A stretch of 64,000 bases of DNA from VAZQ01 sp035293945 (GTDB taxonomy: Bacteria; Pseudomonadota; Alphaproteobacteria; Rhizobiales; Xanthobacteraceae), in assembly GCA_035293945.1 (NCBI GenBank), contig DATGLV010000031.1, positions 62,001 to 126,000 on the forward strand, given 5' to 3'. Position numbers and translations under genes: made by a program. The notes beneath the pieces are model-generated. The model made no database searches. It had not been told where the DNA came from and saw only the letters and a program-made list of their open reading frames with translations. Numbering within the stretch: the first letter of the stretch is position 1; every line of letters begins with the position of its first letter. Below are positions 25,416 through 33,899 of this stretch, piece by piece.

Positions 25416-25487
25416 GTGCCCCTTTGCTTCCGTCATTCGTATAAGCACGGGCGCCGCAAACGCATACGAATGTAGGAACCGGGGCAC
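25416..25487. repeat. Nested two-stem inverted repeat upstream of the molybdenum hydroxylase
   Basis: Outer arms GTGCCCC (25416-25422) and GGGGCAC (25481-25487) and inner arms CATTCGTAT (25434-25442) and ATACGAATG (25464-25472) are both perfect. The loop is 21 bases. No T-run follows. It lies between the ctrA terminator and copy B of the dispersed repeat, and could be a structured leader, a protein-binding palindrome or another mobile repeat. Confidence 0.65.
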
Positions 25488-25571
25488 TCGTGATTTTGCG
25501 GTACGGCGTGGGCGCGCACAAGCATTTCGCGTCGAGACCGCGTGCGCCCAGATGCGACGCGCCGCAAACCA

Positions 25572-25598
25572 AGCAAAAACCCCGCCGTTGGGCGGGGT
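25572..25598 (-). terminator. Rho-independent terminator of ctrA
   Basis: Read leftward: ACCCCGCC, loop of four, GGCGGGGT, then a T-run (25575-25579 are A on the plus strand). A perfect 8-bp GC stem 43 bp past the ctrA stop; it separates ctrA from the downstream molybdenum hydroxylase gene. Confidence 0.88.
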
Positions 25599-25640
25599 CT
25601 TGCTAGAAGTTGAGGTGAGAAAGCTTTGGATAACAGGCGG

Positions 25641-26342
25641 TCAAGCCGGAATCCTGGCTTCGTCGTCGCTCGGTTCGCGCAGCACGTAGCCGCGGCCCCA
25701 CACCGTCTCGATGTAGTTCTTGCCGCTCGACGCGTTGGCTAGCTTCTTGCGCAGCTTGCAGATGAAGACGTCGATGATCTTCAGCTCTGGCTCGTCCATG
25801 CCACCATAGAGATGGTTGAGGAACATCTCCTTGGTCAGCGTCGTGCCCTTGCGCAGGCTCAGGAGCTCCAGCATCTGGTACTCCTTGCCGGTCAAGTGCA
25901 CGCGGGCCCCGGTCACCTCGACGGTCTTCGTGTCGAGATTGACGATCAGATCGCCGGTCTGGATGACCGACTGAGCATGGCCCTTGGAACGGCGCACGAT
26001 CGCGTGGATGCGCGCGACCAATTCGTCCTTGTGGAACGGCTTGGTCATGTAGTCGTCGGCCCCGAAGCCCAGCCCCTTGCACTTGTCCTCGATGCCGGCG
26101 AGCCCGGAGAGGATCAAGATTGGCGTCTTCACCTTGGAGACGCGCAAGGTGCGCAGCACCTCGAATCCCGACATATCGGGAAGATTCAGATCCAGGAGGA
26201 TGATGTCGTAATCGTACAGCTTGCCGAGGTCGACACCTTCTTCGCCCAAATCCGTCGTGTAGACATTGAAGCTCTCGGATTTAAGCATCAGCTCGATGGA
26301 TTGAGCTGTGGCGCTGTCATCCTCGATCAGCAAAACGCGCAT
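25641..26342 (-). CDS. ctrA: Cell-cycle master response regulator CtrA
   Basis: 233 residues from ATG 26342, close to the 231 of Caulobacter CtrA. OmpR-type regulator: receiver with MRVLLIEDDSATAQSIELML, phosphoacceptor Asp51 in LLDLNLPDMSGFEVLR, Lys in DDYMTKPFHKDEL; DNA-binding winged helix with LTGKEYQMLELLSLRKGTTL and KLRKKLANASSGKNYIETVW. It binds TTAA-N7-TTAA boxes to control division, flagella and polarity genes, and is fed by ChpT, whose gene is at 15.4 kb. The longer frame to 26420 is not needed. The C-terminus ends in a hydrophobic Ala, as in ClpXP-degraded CtrA. Confidence 0.97.
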   Translation of the reverse strand: MRVLLIEDDSATAQSIELMLKSESFNVYTTDLGEEGVDLGKLYDYDIILLDLNLPDMSGFEVLRTLRVSKVKTPILILSGLAGIEDKCKGLGFGADDYMTKPFHKDELVARIHAIVRRSKGHAQSVIQTGDLIVNLDTKTVEVTGARVHLTGKEYQMLELLSLRKGTTLTKEMFLNHLYGGMDEPELKIIDVFICKLRKKLANASSGKNYIETVWGRGYVLREPSDDEARIPA

Positions 26343-26434
26343 GCCAGTCCCCTTCCTCGCCGCTTCGGGCTCAGGTCGGCACGCCGCAGCGGCGGCCCAT
26401 GCAAACGCCTTTTGGAACAAACAGGGAGGAACAC

Positions 26435-26685
26435 TAACCGCGCATGGTTAACGAAACCTGATTCCAGTGCGCTCCGATCCCCTGGGCAAGCGCCCGCGAA
26501 TCGCCTTAAGATATTGCACAGGGTTGGTTTTTTAGCCAAGCGATAGTTCATGTTCCACGTTAGCAGGCGGCAACAGCCGATTCACATGGCTCGCCCCGCC
26601 ATTCTGGCTTGACGAGCTTGCCCGGCATGTCCCTCAGACGGTGACGCAATGATTAATGACCCGGGTAAACACGAAGTTAAGAATC
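26435..26685. promoter_or_regulatory. ctrA-fliI divergent control region with four GANTC sites
   Basis: Between the divergent ctrA and fliI starts (379 bp) lie four GANTC sites, the CcrM methylation target: 26460, 26498, 26579 and 26681. There is also an inverted repeat TAACC-N6-GGTTA (26435-26450), 93 bp upstream of ctrA. In Caulobacter and relatives, GANTC methylation state times ctrA transcription. Promoter hexamers were not confidently assigned, and no full TTAA-N7-TTAA box was found. Confidence 0.55.
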
Positions 26686-26720
26686 GGGCCATATCCTATT
26701 ACCGAGGACACTGAAATCGC

Positions 26721-28046
26721 ATGAAGGCCCTGGCCGAGCAGATCGAGGAGCTCGACGCGGCTGAAATCTACGGCCGGGTGGTCGGCGTCCGCGGGCTGAT
26801 GGTCGAAGTGGCCGGTCCGATCCATGCCATGCCGGTCGGTGCGCGGGTCATGATCGAGACCCGGCCCGACCACTCGATCCCCTGCGAGGTCGTCGGCTTC
26901 TCCAATGCCAATGCGCTGCTGATGCCGTTCGCAGCGCTCGATGGGGTCCGTCGCGGCTGCCGTGCGATCGTCACCGGCGTCGCCGCTGCGGTGCGCCCGT
27001 GCCAAGCTTGGCTCGGGCGCGTGGTCGACGGCATGGGCGAGCCGATCGATGGCAAAGGTCCGCTGCGGCTCGGGCCCTCGCCCTATCCGTTCCGCAATAC
27101 GCCGCCGCCTGCGCATTCGCGGCAGCGAGTCGGCGGGCCGCTCGATTTGGGGGTGCGTGCGCTCAATACCTTCGTGACCTGCTGCCGCGGCCAACGCATG
27201 GGCATCTTTTCCGGTTCGGGCGTGGGGAAGTCGGTGCTCCTCTCCATGCTGGCCCGCAACGTGGCCGCCAATGTTTCCGTCATTGGGCTGGTCGGCGAGC
27301 GCGGCCGCGAGGTGCAGGAATTCTTGCAGGATGATCTTGGTGCCGAGGGCTTGGCCCGCTCGGTCGTGGTCGTGTCCACTTCCGACCAACCGGCGCTGAT
27401 GCGCCGCCAAGCGGGCTACCTTACCCTCGCCATCGCCGAGTCTTTCCGAGATGAAGGGCAGGACGTGCTGGTGCTGATGGATTCGGTCACCCGCTTTGCC
27501 ATGGCGCAACGCGAGATCGGGCTTTCCGGCGGTGAGCCCCCGACGGCCAAAGGCTATACGCCGACCGTCTTCACCGAGCTGCCGCGCTTGCTCGAGCGGG
27601 CGGGCCCGGGAGCCGAGCGCGGCACAATCACCGGGATTTTCACCGTTCTGGTGGACGGGGATGATCACAATGAGCCGATCGCCGACGCGGTGCGCGGCAT
27701 CCTTGATGGGCACATCGTCATGGAGCGCGCGATCGCCGAGCGCGGGCGCTATCCGGCGATCAACATTCTCAAATCGGTCTCCCGCACCATGCCGCGGGCT
27801 GCCGACCCCGCCTACCTGCCGGTCATCAACCGGGCTCGGCGGGTAATGGCGACATATGCCGACATGGAGGAGCTCATCCGCCTCGGCGCCTATCGGACCG
27901 GCACCAGCCCCGAGGTCGACGAAGCCATTCGCCTGCATCAGCCGATCGAGACTTTTCTCGCCCAGGGCAAGGACGAGGCGACGGGTCTCGGGGAGGGATA
28001 TCAACGCCTTGAACAAATCCTGGGCAGCGCGGAAACCGAAAACTAA
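26721..28046 (+). CDS. fliI: Flagellar export ATPase FliI
   Basis: 441 residues. ATPase of the flagellar type III export gate, related to F1-beta. Walker A GSGVGKS (165-171), catalytic Glu region VGERGREVQEF, Walker B VLVLMDSVTRFA with Asp254, and the GYTPTVFTELPRLLERAG segment are intact. The N-terminal ~90 residues form the usual beta-barrel that binds FliH. fliJ follows 104 bp downstream. The GAGGA upstream of ATG 26721 is a reasonable ribosome-binding site. Confidence 0.97.
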   Translation: MKALAEQIEELDAAEIYGRVVGVRGLMVEVAGPIHAMPVGARVMIETRPDHSIPCEVVGFSNANALLMPFAALDGVRRGCRAIVTGVAAAVRPCQAWLGRVVDGMGEPIDGKGPLRLGPSPYPFRNTPPPAHSRQRVGGPLDLGVRALNTFVTCCRGQRMGIFSGSGVGKSVLLSMLARNVAANVSVIGLVGERGREVQEFLQDDLGAEGLARSVVVVSTSDQPALMRRQAGYLTLAIAESFRDEGQDVLVLMDSVTRFAMAQREIGLSGGEPPTAKGYTPTVFTELPRLLERAGPGAERGTITGIFTVLVDGDDHNEPIADAVRGILDGHIVMERAIAERGRYPAINILKSVSRTMPRAADPAYLPVINRARRVMATYADMEELIRLGAYRTGTSPEVDEAIRLHQPIETFLAQGKDEATGLGEGYQRLEQILGSAETEN

Positions 28047-28149
28047 CTTTATGTCGCCACAGTGTGCGCCGGTCCGCTGCAGGGTGCCTTCGCGCAGCCG
28101 CCTGCCGGGGCCTTCAGGATGGTTCCGGACTTCGGGGGAGTAAGAGTCG

Positions 28150-28563
28150 ATGAAGTCACGCGAAACGCTCATTCGCCTCAAGAAGTTTCAGGTCGACGAA
28201 CGACGGCGCAAAGTCGCTCAGATCGAGGGCATGATCGCCGAGTTCGAGCGTATGGCGGTTGATCTCGACCGTGAGATAAAATCCGAGCAGGATCGCGCCG
28301 GGATTCACGATCCCGGACATTTCGCCTACCCGACCTATGCCAAGGCGGCGATGCAGCGGCGCGAAAACCTGCAGCGCTCGGCCGATGATCTCAAAATCCA
28401 GCTCCAGAGCGCCACCGATGCGCTTGCCGAGGCCTTCGAGGAGATGAAGAAGATCGAGCTCTTGGACGAGCGCGACCAGATGCGCGAGCGCGAAGAGGAA
28501 AGCGCGCGCGAGCAGGCCGAGCTGGACGCAATCGGGCTGATGCGCAACGGCGCCCGCGCCTGA
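28150..28563 (+). CDS. fliJ: Flagellar export chaperone FliJ
   Basis: 137 residues, almost entirely two long antiparallel helices (LIRLKKFQVDERRRKVAQIE; LQRSADDLKIQLQSATDALA). FliJ is the central stalk of the FliI hexamer, like the gamma subunit of F1, and helps exchange export chaperones. Sequence identity in this family is low, so the call rests on coiled-coil form, length and place directly behind fliI. Confidence 0.88.
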   Translation: MKSRETLIRLKKFQVDERRRKVAQIEGMIAEFERMAVDLDREIKSEQDRAGIHDPGHFAYPTYAKAAMQRRENLQRSADDLKIQLQSATDALAEAFEEMKKIELLDERDQMREREEESAREQAELDAIGLMRNGARA

Positions 28564-28843
28564 TGCTGGTCCCGCGATCCCGACGCGACGGGTAGCACAT
28601 TCTCCAAAGTTGAAGCCCGCAAGTCCCCCTTGCGTCGCCAATGCGGCCGATTTGACCTTTCGGTCGGATCGCTGCCAATTATCGTGGACGACGGCGGGCA
28701 TCCTCGCGTTTCTCATCAGTTGCGCGAATTGCCGCGGGCGTGCCCGGTACGATTCATCGCATTCCGGTCTCGACGAAGGGCCAGTTCGGCGGCGATAATC
28801 CCGCGTGAAGGGGACAGCATCTGCGAGGGGACAATCGGTTATA

Positions 28844-29392
28844 ATGACTTCCTCTATGACGCCCGTTGAAATGACTTGGGTTCTGGCCGCCGTTGCGCGG
28901 GGGGATGTGGGGGCCTTCGAGCGCCTCTATGCCAGCACTTGCGCCAAGATCTACGGTGTCGTGTTGCGCATCCTGCGGCGGCATGACCTTGCAGCCGATG
29001 TTATGGAAGACACCTACCTGCAAATTTGGCGAAGCGCCGGCGAGTTCGATCCGGCGCTCTCCAACCCAACCGCCTGGATGGTGGCCATCGCGCGAAGGCG
29101 TGCGATTGATCTTGCCCGCAAGCCCAATATCGGTGCGGAGGAGAGCGAGCCCGCAATCGCCGACGCGGACAGCCCGGGCGTGCTGCCGCGCCGGGAGATG
29201 CCGGATGAGCTTAAGCGCCTGCTCACCTGTATTGGGCGACTCGACCCTGAGCGCCAGCGCATGCTGCTGCTCGCTTATTATGGGGCGTTCAGCCGCGAGC
29301 AGCTGGCTGCCAAGCTCGATATGCCGGCCAACCTCCTCAAGGCCTCACTTCGGCGCAGCCTGTTCGAGCTCGAGCAATGTCTAACTTCCTGA
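28844..29392 (+). CDS. ECF sigma factor (SigK-like)
   Basis: 182 residues from ATG 28844. Region 2 is seen in AFERLYASTCAKIYGVVLRI, DLAADVMEDTYLQIWRSAGE and PTAWMVAIARRRAIDLARK; region 4 in RLDPERQRMLLLAYYGAFSR followed by EQLAAKLDMPANLLKASLRR. Such small sigma factors direct RNA polymerase to stress regulons and are held by a membrane anti-sigma factor, here the overlapping next gene. Alternative starts at 28805 and 28856 exist; 28844 follows a GAGGGG stretch at a slightly long spacing. The inducing signal is unknown. Confidence 0.9.
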   Translation: MTSSMTPVEMTWVLAAVARGDVGAFERLYASTCAKIYGVVLRILRRHDLAADVMEDTYLQIWRSAGEFDPALSNPTAWMVAIARRRAIDLARKPNIGAEESEPAIADADSPGVLPRREMPDELKRLLTCIGRLDPERQRMLLLAYYGAFSREQLAAKLDMPANLLKASLRRSLFELEQCLTS

Positions 29393-30411
29393 TCGACGAG
29401 GAAACCGACCTCCTCGCCGGCGAATTCGTGCTCGGCACCCTCGACTCTGCGGAGCGCGCAAACGCGCACGAATTGCTGCGGTCGGATCACACTTTCATCG
29501 CCATGGTGCGGATCTGGGAACGCCGGTTCGGCGAGCTCCACCTCATGGTCGAGCCGGTCGAGCCGGATCCCGCTATCCTGCGGCGGATCAAGGCCAAAGT
29601 CGTCACGCTGGCGGCAGCCGCCGCACCGGAGGCGAAAGCGGCGGTCGCACCAATGGCGGCGCCGCCAGCCGCCCCGGCGGACACACCCGCGGCGCCGTCG
29701 ATGCCCAAGGCCGCAAACATCGAGCTCAAGCCTCTGCAGGCGGCCTCAGATATTGCTGCCGCGACCCCCGGCGCGATCGCGAACGTCGACGAGGGGAAGA
29801 AAGTGGCCGAGACGGCACCCCCGCCCGTAGAGGCGGCCGGTCCTGTCGCGGCCCCATCCGCAAGCGTTGCCCCCGAAGTTGCGGCTGCCGTCACTGGGCC
29901 GGCAGCAGGCGACCCGCCCGTTACCACGCCTTCGGAAGCTGCTTCACCCGCATCCGACCAGTCGACTGCTCTCCAGCCAGAGCTGCCGGCGATGTTTCCG
30001 CCGGCACTCGCTTCGCCTGCGCCCGACACCACAGGACCGGCGGAGAACAAGCTGGAGCCGACGGCAAAAGGCGACAGCCAGCAGCCTTCTTTGTTGCCGG
30101 ACGTCCCCCGACTGCCGGAACGACTTTCTGAGCCAATTCAAGCGCCAAGTGTCGGCCGCAGGCGTCCGGAAATCACCATCGATGTGATCCGCAGCCGTGG
30201 CCGCTGGCGTGCCTTCGCGGTGCTGATGAGCATCCTGCTGCTCGGATTGGCGGGACTTTTAGCAACTTGGCGTTTCGCCCCCGGGCGTCTGCCGACCGAG
30301 CTGCAACCGGCTCAATTCATGGCTGCCATCGGGGTTGCGCCCCCTCCGGCTCCCAAGGCCGAGGCGCCGCCGGTTCGTCCAACGCCTCCGGCCGGCCAGT
30401 TCGACGAGTAG
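29377..30411 (+). CDS. Membrane anti-sigma factor (RskA-like) with long Pro/Ala-rich linker
   Basis: 344 residues, overlapping the sigma gene by 16 bp, which signals coupled translation. N-terminal ~75 residues (LLAGEFVLGTLDSAERANAH; MVRIWERRFGELHLMVEPVE) are the cytoplasmic anti-sigma domain of the RskA type, without a zinc-binding HXXXCXXC motif. Then about 185 residues of Ala/Pro-rich low complexity, one membrane helix (AFAVLMSILLLGLAGLLATW, residues 279-298) and a short proline-rich periplasmic end. RskA proteins usually have a folded periplasmic domain; here it is nearly absent, while the linker on the cytoplasmic side is unusually long. Confidence 0.82.
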   Translation: MSNFLIDEETDLLAGEFVLGTLDSAERANAHELLRSDHTFIAMVRIWERRFGELHLMVEPVEPDPAILRRIKAKVVTLAAAAAPEAKAAVAPMAAPPAAPADTPAAPSMPKAANIELKPLQAASDIAAATPGAIANVDEGKKVAETAPPPVEAAGPVAAPSASVAPEVAAAVTGPAAGDPPVTTPSEAASPASDQSTALQPELPAMFPPALASPAPDTTGPAENKLEPTAKGDSQQPSLLPDVPRLPERLSEPIQAPSVGRRRPEITIDVIRSRGRWRAFAVLMSILLLGLAGLLATWRFAPGRLPTELQPAQFMAAIGVAPPPAPKAEAPPVRPTPPAGQFDE

Positions 30412-30434
30412 CGCCGAGCGCAACCCGTCAACGC

Positions 30435-30464
30435 GAAAAAACAAAGCGCCCGAAAACGGGCGCT
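30435..30464 (-). terminator. Terminator of the small leftward membrane-protein gene
   Basis: AGCGCCCG-AAAA-CGGGCGCT is a perfect 8-bp stem at 30445-30464; read leftward it is followed by a T-rich run (complement of 30435-30444). It lies between the converging anti-sigma gene and the small membrane-protein gene and can serve the latter. Confidence 0.82.
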
Positions 30465-30510
30465 CCGATTCCTGTTTCTCCTTGCCAGGATGGTTGGGTG
30501 GCTTCCCGGG

Positions 30511-30711
30511 TCAGCGGATCGATGTGCCGTCGCTGGTTGCCGCCGTCACGGGCTTGCCGACGGTGATCACCGTCGCTTCCATCCTGCCGTTGGGCACGGT
30601 GACGCGAGCCGCAATGCCAATGCCAGCCACGATCGTCGCGCAGACGAGGGACACAACCACGATTTTGAGGTGGGTCCCGCGATCAGCGGTGAACATCGAG
30701 GAGTTGTTCAT
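30511..30711 (-). CDS. Small single-pass membrane protein
   Basis: 66 residues: MNNSSMFTADRGTHLKIVVV, a hydrophobic helix (IVVVSLVCATIVAGIGIAA), then a short polar tail VTVPNGRMEATVITVGKP. The FTADRGTHLKIV start resembles a conserved small protein family of Bradyrhizobiaceae without assigned function. It has its own strong terminator downstream, which supports it as a real transcription unit. About 230 bp of non-coding sequence separate it from the flhA stop. Confidence 0.65.
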   Translation of the reverse strand: MNNSSMFTADRGTHLKIVVVSLVCATIVAGIGIAARVTVPNGRMEATVITVGKPVTAATSDGTSIR

Positions 30712-30942
30712 GGCATCCTCCAGGTCTTGCTCATTGGTCGCCGCGAGCCGGAAAAAGGTTCATCGACGGTTACGAATCATTCACCCAAAGCAACGCCACC
30801 TCGTGCCTCCGGCACGACCCCAGCTCCCCCCCTTTGTGCGGTGCAGTAGCAACTTGGTCGCCCGGCCTCCGGTTCCCAAGGATTTCACGGAATTTTGAAG
30901 CCTGATGGGCCGGCCCTGCCGGTCATCCCCATTAGTCGGGAT

Positions 30943-33057
30943 TCAGATGCTGCCAACCGTTCGCAGTCTGGCGCGGGGATGGATTTCCGCCTGTGACATC
31001 ACCGGGGTCTGGGCGCGGAAACGCTCGACCACCCCTCGCACGAACGGGCGGATGCCGGCGGAGGTGACCAGAACCGGTGCCTCGCCGGCACGGGCCGCCT
31101 CCTCGAAGCGCTCGCGCACCTGGGTGATGAACTCGGTCAGCTTGGATGGCTGCATGGCGAGTGTGCGCTCGTCGCCTTGGCCGATGATCGATTCGGCAAA
31201 AGCCTGTTCCCACTTGGCTGTCAGTGCGATGAGGGGCAGCTGGCCGGCCGCGGTCGAATGCTGGGCGCAGATTTGCCGGGCAAGTCGCGTGCGCACGTGC
31301 TCCGCCAACATTGTCGGGCTGCGTGTTGCCGGGATCGCTTCGGCGATGCCCTCCAGGATGGTGGCGAGGTCCCGGATCGAGACGCGCTCCGCCAGAAGGT
31401 TCTGCAGCACGCGCTGGATGCCGGAGATCGATATCTGCGAGGGCACAAGATCCTTGACCAATTCGCCCTGCTCCTTGGGCAGGTCCTTGATCAGCTTGCT
31501 GACCTCCGCATAGGACAACAGCTCCGCAACATTGATCTTGATGAGCTCGGTCAGGTGGGTGGACAGCACGGTCGCGGCATCGACGACCGTATAGCCCTTG
31601 ATAGCGGCTTCTTCCTTGAGGCTTGGATCGATCCAGGTCGCCGGCAGCCCGAAAGTCGGCTCGACGGTGTGAATCCCGGGCAGGCTTACCGCCGCCCCGG
31701 CGGGGTCCATGACCATCTGCTGGCCCGGCCAAACGCGGCCGGTGCCGGCCTCCACTTCCTTGATCTTGATCACATAGGTATTGGCGTCGAGCTGAACATT
31801 GTCGAGCAGCCGCACCGGCGGCATGACGAAACCCATTTCCATGGCGAGCGAACGCCGCAGCGCCTTGATCTGCTCGGTCAGGCGATCGGTGCCGTCCGGC
31901 GAGTTCACCAGCGGCAAGAGTGCGTAGCCGAGCTCGATCTTGACGTCGTCGATCTTGAGGGAGGCGGAGATCGGTTCCTCTGCCGGTGGCGCCTTTACCT
32001 CGGCCGCCTTCTTGGTCTCGGCGACGACTTGCTGTCGTTTTCCCTTTTCGGCGTTGTAGGCGAGGTAGGCGGCGCCGCCGCCGAGCAACAGGAACGGCAG
32101 CATCGGGATCCCGGGCAGGAGGGACATCACCACCATGGCGGCCGCCGACATGCCGAGCGCCTTGGGGTAGCCGGAGAGCTGCTTGACCAGGGCCTTGTCG
32201 GCCGCTCCGGAGACGCCCGCCTTGGCGACGAGCAGGCCCGCTGCGGTCGAGACGATCAGCGCCGGAATCTGCGTCACCAAGCCGTCGCCGACGGTGAGCG
32301 AGGTGTAGGTGCGCACCGCCTCCGAGAAGGCGAGGCCCTGCTGGGCGATGCCGACGATCATGCCGCCGATGACATTGATGAAGACGACCAGGAGGCCGGC
32401 GACCGCATCGCCGCGGACGAATTTGGAAGCACCGTCCATGGCGCCGAAGAAGCCGCTCTCGTCTTCGAGCTGCCGGCGTCGACGGCGTGCCTCGACCTCG
32501 TCGATCAGCCCGGCCGAGAGATCGGCGTCGATCGCCATTTGCTTGCCCGGCATTCCATCGAGGTGGAAGCGGGCCGCGACCTCGGCGATGCGGCCGGAGC
32601 CCTTGGTGATGACCACGAAATTGACGATGACCAGGATCGTGAAGACAATGATGCCGATGACGAAATTGCCGCCCATCACAAAGTTGCCGAAGGCCTGAAT
32701 CACGTGGCCGGCGGCATCGGTGCCCTCGTGTCCGCGCGTCAGAATGAGCCGGGTCGACGCGAGGTTGAGCGCGAGGCGCAGCATGGTGGAGATCAGGAGC
32801 ACCGTCGGGAAGGCGGAGAATTCCAGCGGCGCCTGAATGAATAGCGCCGTCATCAGGATCAGCACCGAGAAGGTGATCGAGGTGGCGAGCGCGACGTCGA
32901 GCAGCGGCGCGGGCAAGGGCAGGATCAGCACCACCAGGATCGCCATGATGCCGACGGCGAGCCCGATGTCGCCGCGCCGCAGCAGGGCGCTGACTTCGTT
33001 CAAGCTTGGCAGGCCGAATTTTCCGGGAGGGACTCTGTCTACGGTGGAGTCGGACAT
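30943..33057 (-). CDS. flhA: Flagellar export gate protein FlhA
   Basis: 704 residues from ATG 33057, in the usual 690-710 range. The N-terminal ~330 residues hold eight membrane helices and the FHIPEP signature RLALNLASTRLIL; the conserved cytoplasmic loop GKQMAIDADLSAGLIDEVEA with its charged residues follows. The C-terminal half is the cytoplasmic ring that docks export chaperones (LGYALLPLVNSPDGTDRL; LPGIHTVEPTFGLPATWI). The frame continues upstream to 33159 but those residues are not family-like. A candidate CtrA box lies 150 bp upstream. Confidence 0.97.
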   Translation of the reverse strand: MSDSTVDRVPPGKFGLPSLNEVSALLRRGDIGLAVGIMAILVVLILPLPAPLLDVALATSITFSVLILMTALFIQAPLEFSAFPTVLLISTMLRLALNLASTRLILTRGHEGTDAAGHVIQAFGNFVMGGNFVIGIIVFTILVIVNFVVITKGSGRIAEVAARFHLDGMPGKQMAIDADLSAGLIDEVEARRRRRQLEDESGFFGAMDGASKFVRGDAVAGLLVVFINVIGGMIVGIAQQGLAFSEAVRTYTSLTVGDGLVTQIPALIVSTAAGLLVAKAGVSGAADKALVKQLSGYPKALGMSAAAMVVMSLLPGIPMLPFLLLGGGAAYLAYNAEKGKRQQVVAETKKAAEVKAPPAEEPISASLKIDDVKIELGYALLPLVNSPDGTDRLTEQIKALRRSLAMEMGFVMPPVRLLDNVQLDANTYVIKIKEVEAGTGRVWPGQQMVMDPAGAAVSLPGIHTVEPTFGLPATWIDPSLKEEAAIKGYTVVDAATVLSTHLTELIKINVAELLSYAEVSKLIKDLPKEQGELVKDLVPSQISISGIQRVLQNLLAERVSIRDLATILEGIAEAIPATRSPTMLAEHVRTRLARQICAQHSTAAGQLPLIALTAKWEQAFAESIIGQGDERTLAMQPSKLTEFITQVRERFEEAARAGEAPVLVTSAGIRPFVRGVVERFRAQTPVMSQAEIHPRARLRTVGSI

Positions 33058-33209
33058 GGGCGCCGATTCGTCTCGTTTTGCACGGTCGCGGGTATGGAAC
33101 GCCTGTACGGGGGCGGTCATGCCGCCCCCTCCCACGAGGTGAACCGCGCCTGCGTCCAAGGCCTGCCCCCGGTTCGCGCCAGTCCCGGCAAAATTTGCCT
33201 GGTTGATGG

Positions 33210-33224
33210 TTAGCGACTAGTTAA
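33210..33224 (-). promoter_or_regulatory. Candidate CtrA box upstream of flhA
   Basis: Read leftward the sequence is TTAA-CTAGTCG-CTAA: the CtrA consensus TTAA-N7-TTAA with one mismatch. It lies about 153 bp upstream of the flhA ATG, in the divergent region shared with the DUF3617 gene. Early flagellar genes of alphaproteobacteria are known CtrA targets. Confidence 0.55.
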
Positions 33225-33271
33225 CGAGCGCTCGATTTGCCGCGCGGCGGCAGGAAATTTGGAGTTGCGCG

Positions 33272-33721
33272 ATGATGATCCGGAGATTGCGGGGCGGGAC
33301 CGCGCTCGTGGCGCTGGCATTCGTCTCGGCGGGCCTCGCGGCCGCTCGCGCCGATGGGCTGCAACCCGGGCTTTGGCGCATCCTCAGCCGGCCTGTGATC
33401 GACGGTGTTGCCGGACGGGTACAGGAGAACACGCGCTGCCTCACCCCAGCCGACGTCGCGGATCCGGAGAAGACCTTCAGTCCGGTCGGCCGCACCGTCA
33501 ATTCCACCTGCGAAATGGTCGAGCACGAGCTGACACCGGAACGCCTCAAGTGGCACCTGCAATGCACCGGCCAGTTGGATATGGATTTGACCGGCGACTT
33601 CTCCTTCGATGCGCCGGAGCACTACACAGCCGTGGTCACGACGGCAGCGTCCATGGCGGGTCGCCTGATGCAATCTGGGCGTATGACGATCGAGGGACAG
33701 CGCGTGGGCGAATGCCAGTGA
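33272..33721 (+). CDS. Exported DUF3617 family protein
   Basis: 149 residues with a signal peptide (TALVALAFVSAGLAAARA) before DGLQPGLWRILSRP. The GLW opening, the cysteines in NTRCLTPADV, NSTCEMVEH and HLQCTG, and the late AASMAGRLMQSGRMTIEGQRVGEC pieces match the DUF3617 pattern. Periplasmic, function unknown. Two adjacent ATG codons give starts at 33272 or 33275. Confidence 0.8.
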   Translation: MMIRRLRGGTALVALAFVSAGLAAARADGLQPGLWRILSRPVIDGVAGRVQENTRCLTPADVADPEKTFSPVGRTVNSTCEMVEHELTPERLKWHLQCTGQLDMDLTGDFSFDAPEHYTAVVTTAASMAGRLMQSGRMTIEGQRVGECQ

Positions 33722-33770
33722 TGTTCCGGCCGCTCAGTTTCTTGACGATTGTGAATCGCATCTCTCCGAG

Positions 33771-33840
33771 TCATGCCCGCGCTGGTCGCGGGCATCCACG
33801 TCTTTCTTGCGTCCCGTCATTTCGGCAAGACGTGGATGGT
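33771..33840. repeat. REP-type double palindrome before fmt
   Basis: Two palindromes share a boundary: ATGCCCGCG-CTGGT-CGCGGGCAT (33773-33795) and ATCCACGTCTT...AAGACGTGGAT (33794-33837). The composition, with GGGACGAGCCCGGCCATGA following, is that of dispersed intergenic repeats in Bradyrhizobium-type genomes. It lies between the DUF3617 gene and fmt. Confidence 0.7.
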
Positions 33841-33899
33841 CGGGACGAGCCCGGCCATGAAACTTGGAGAGCGGTTTCCCATTAGCGGAATTCGCCCCG

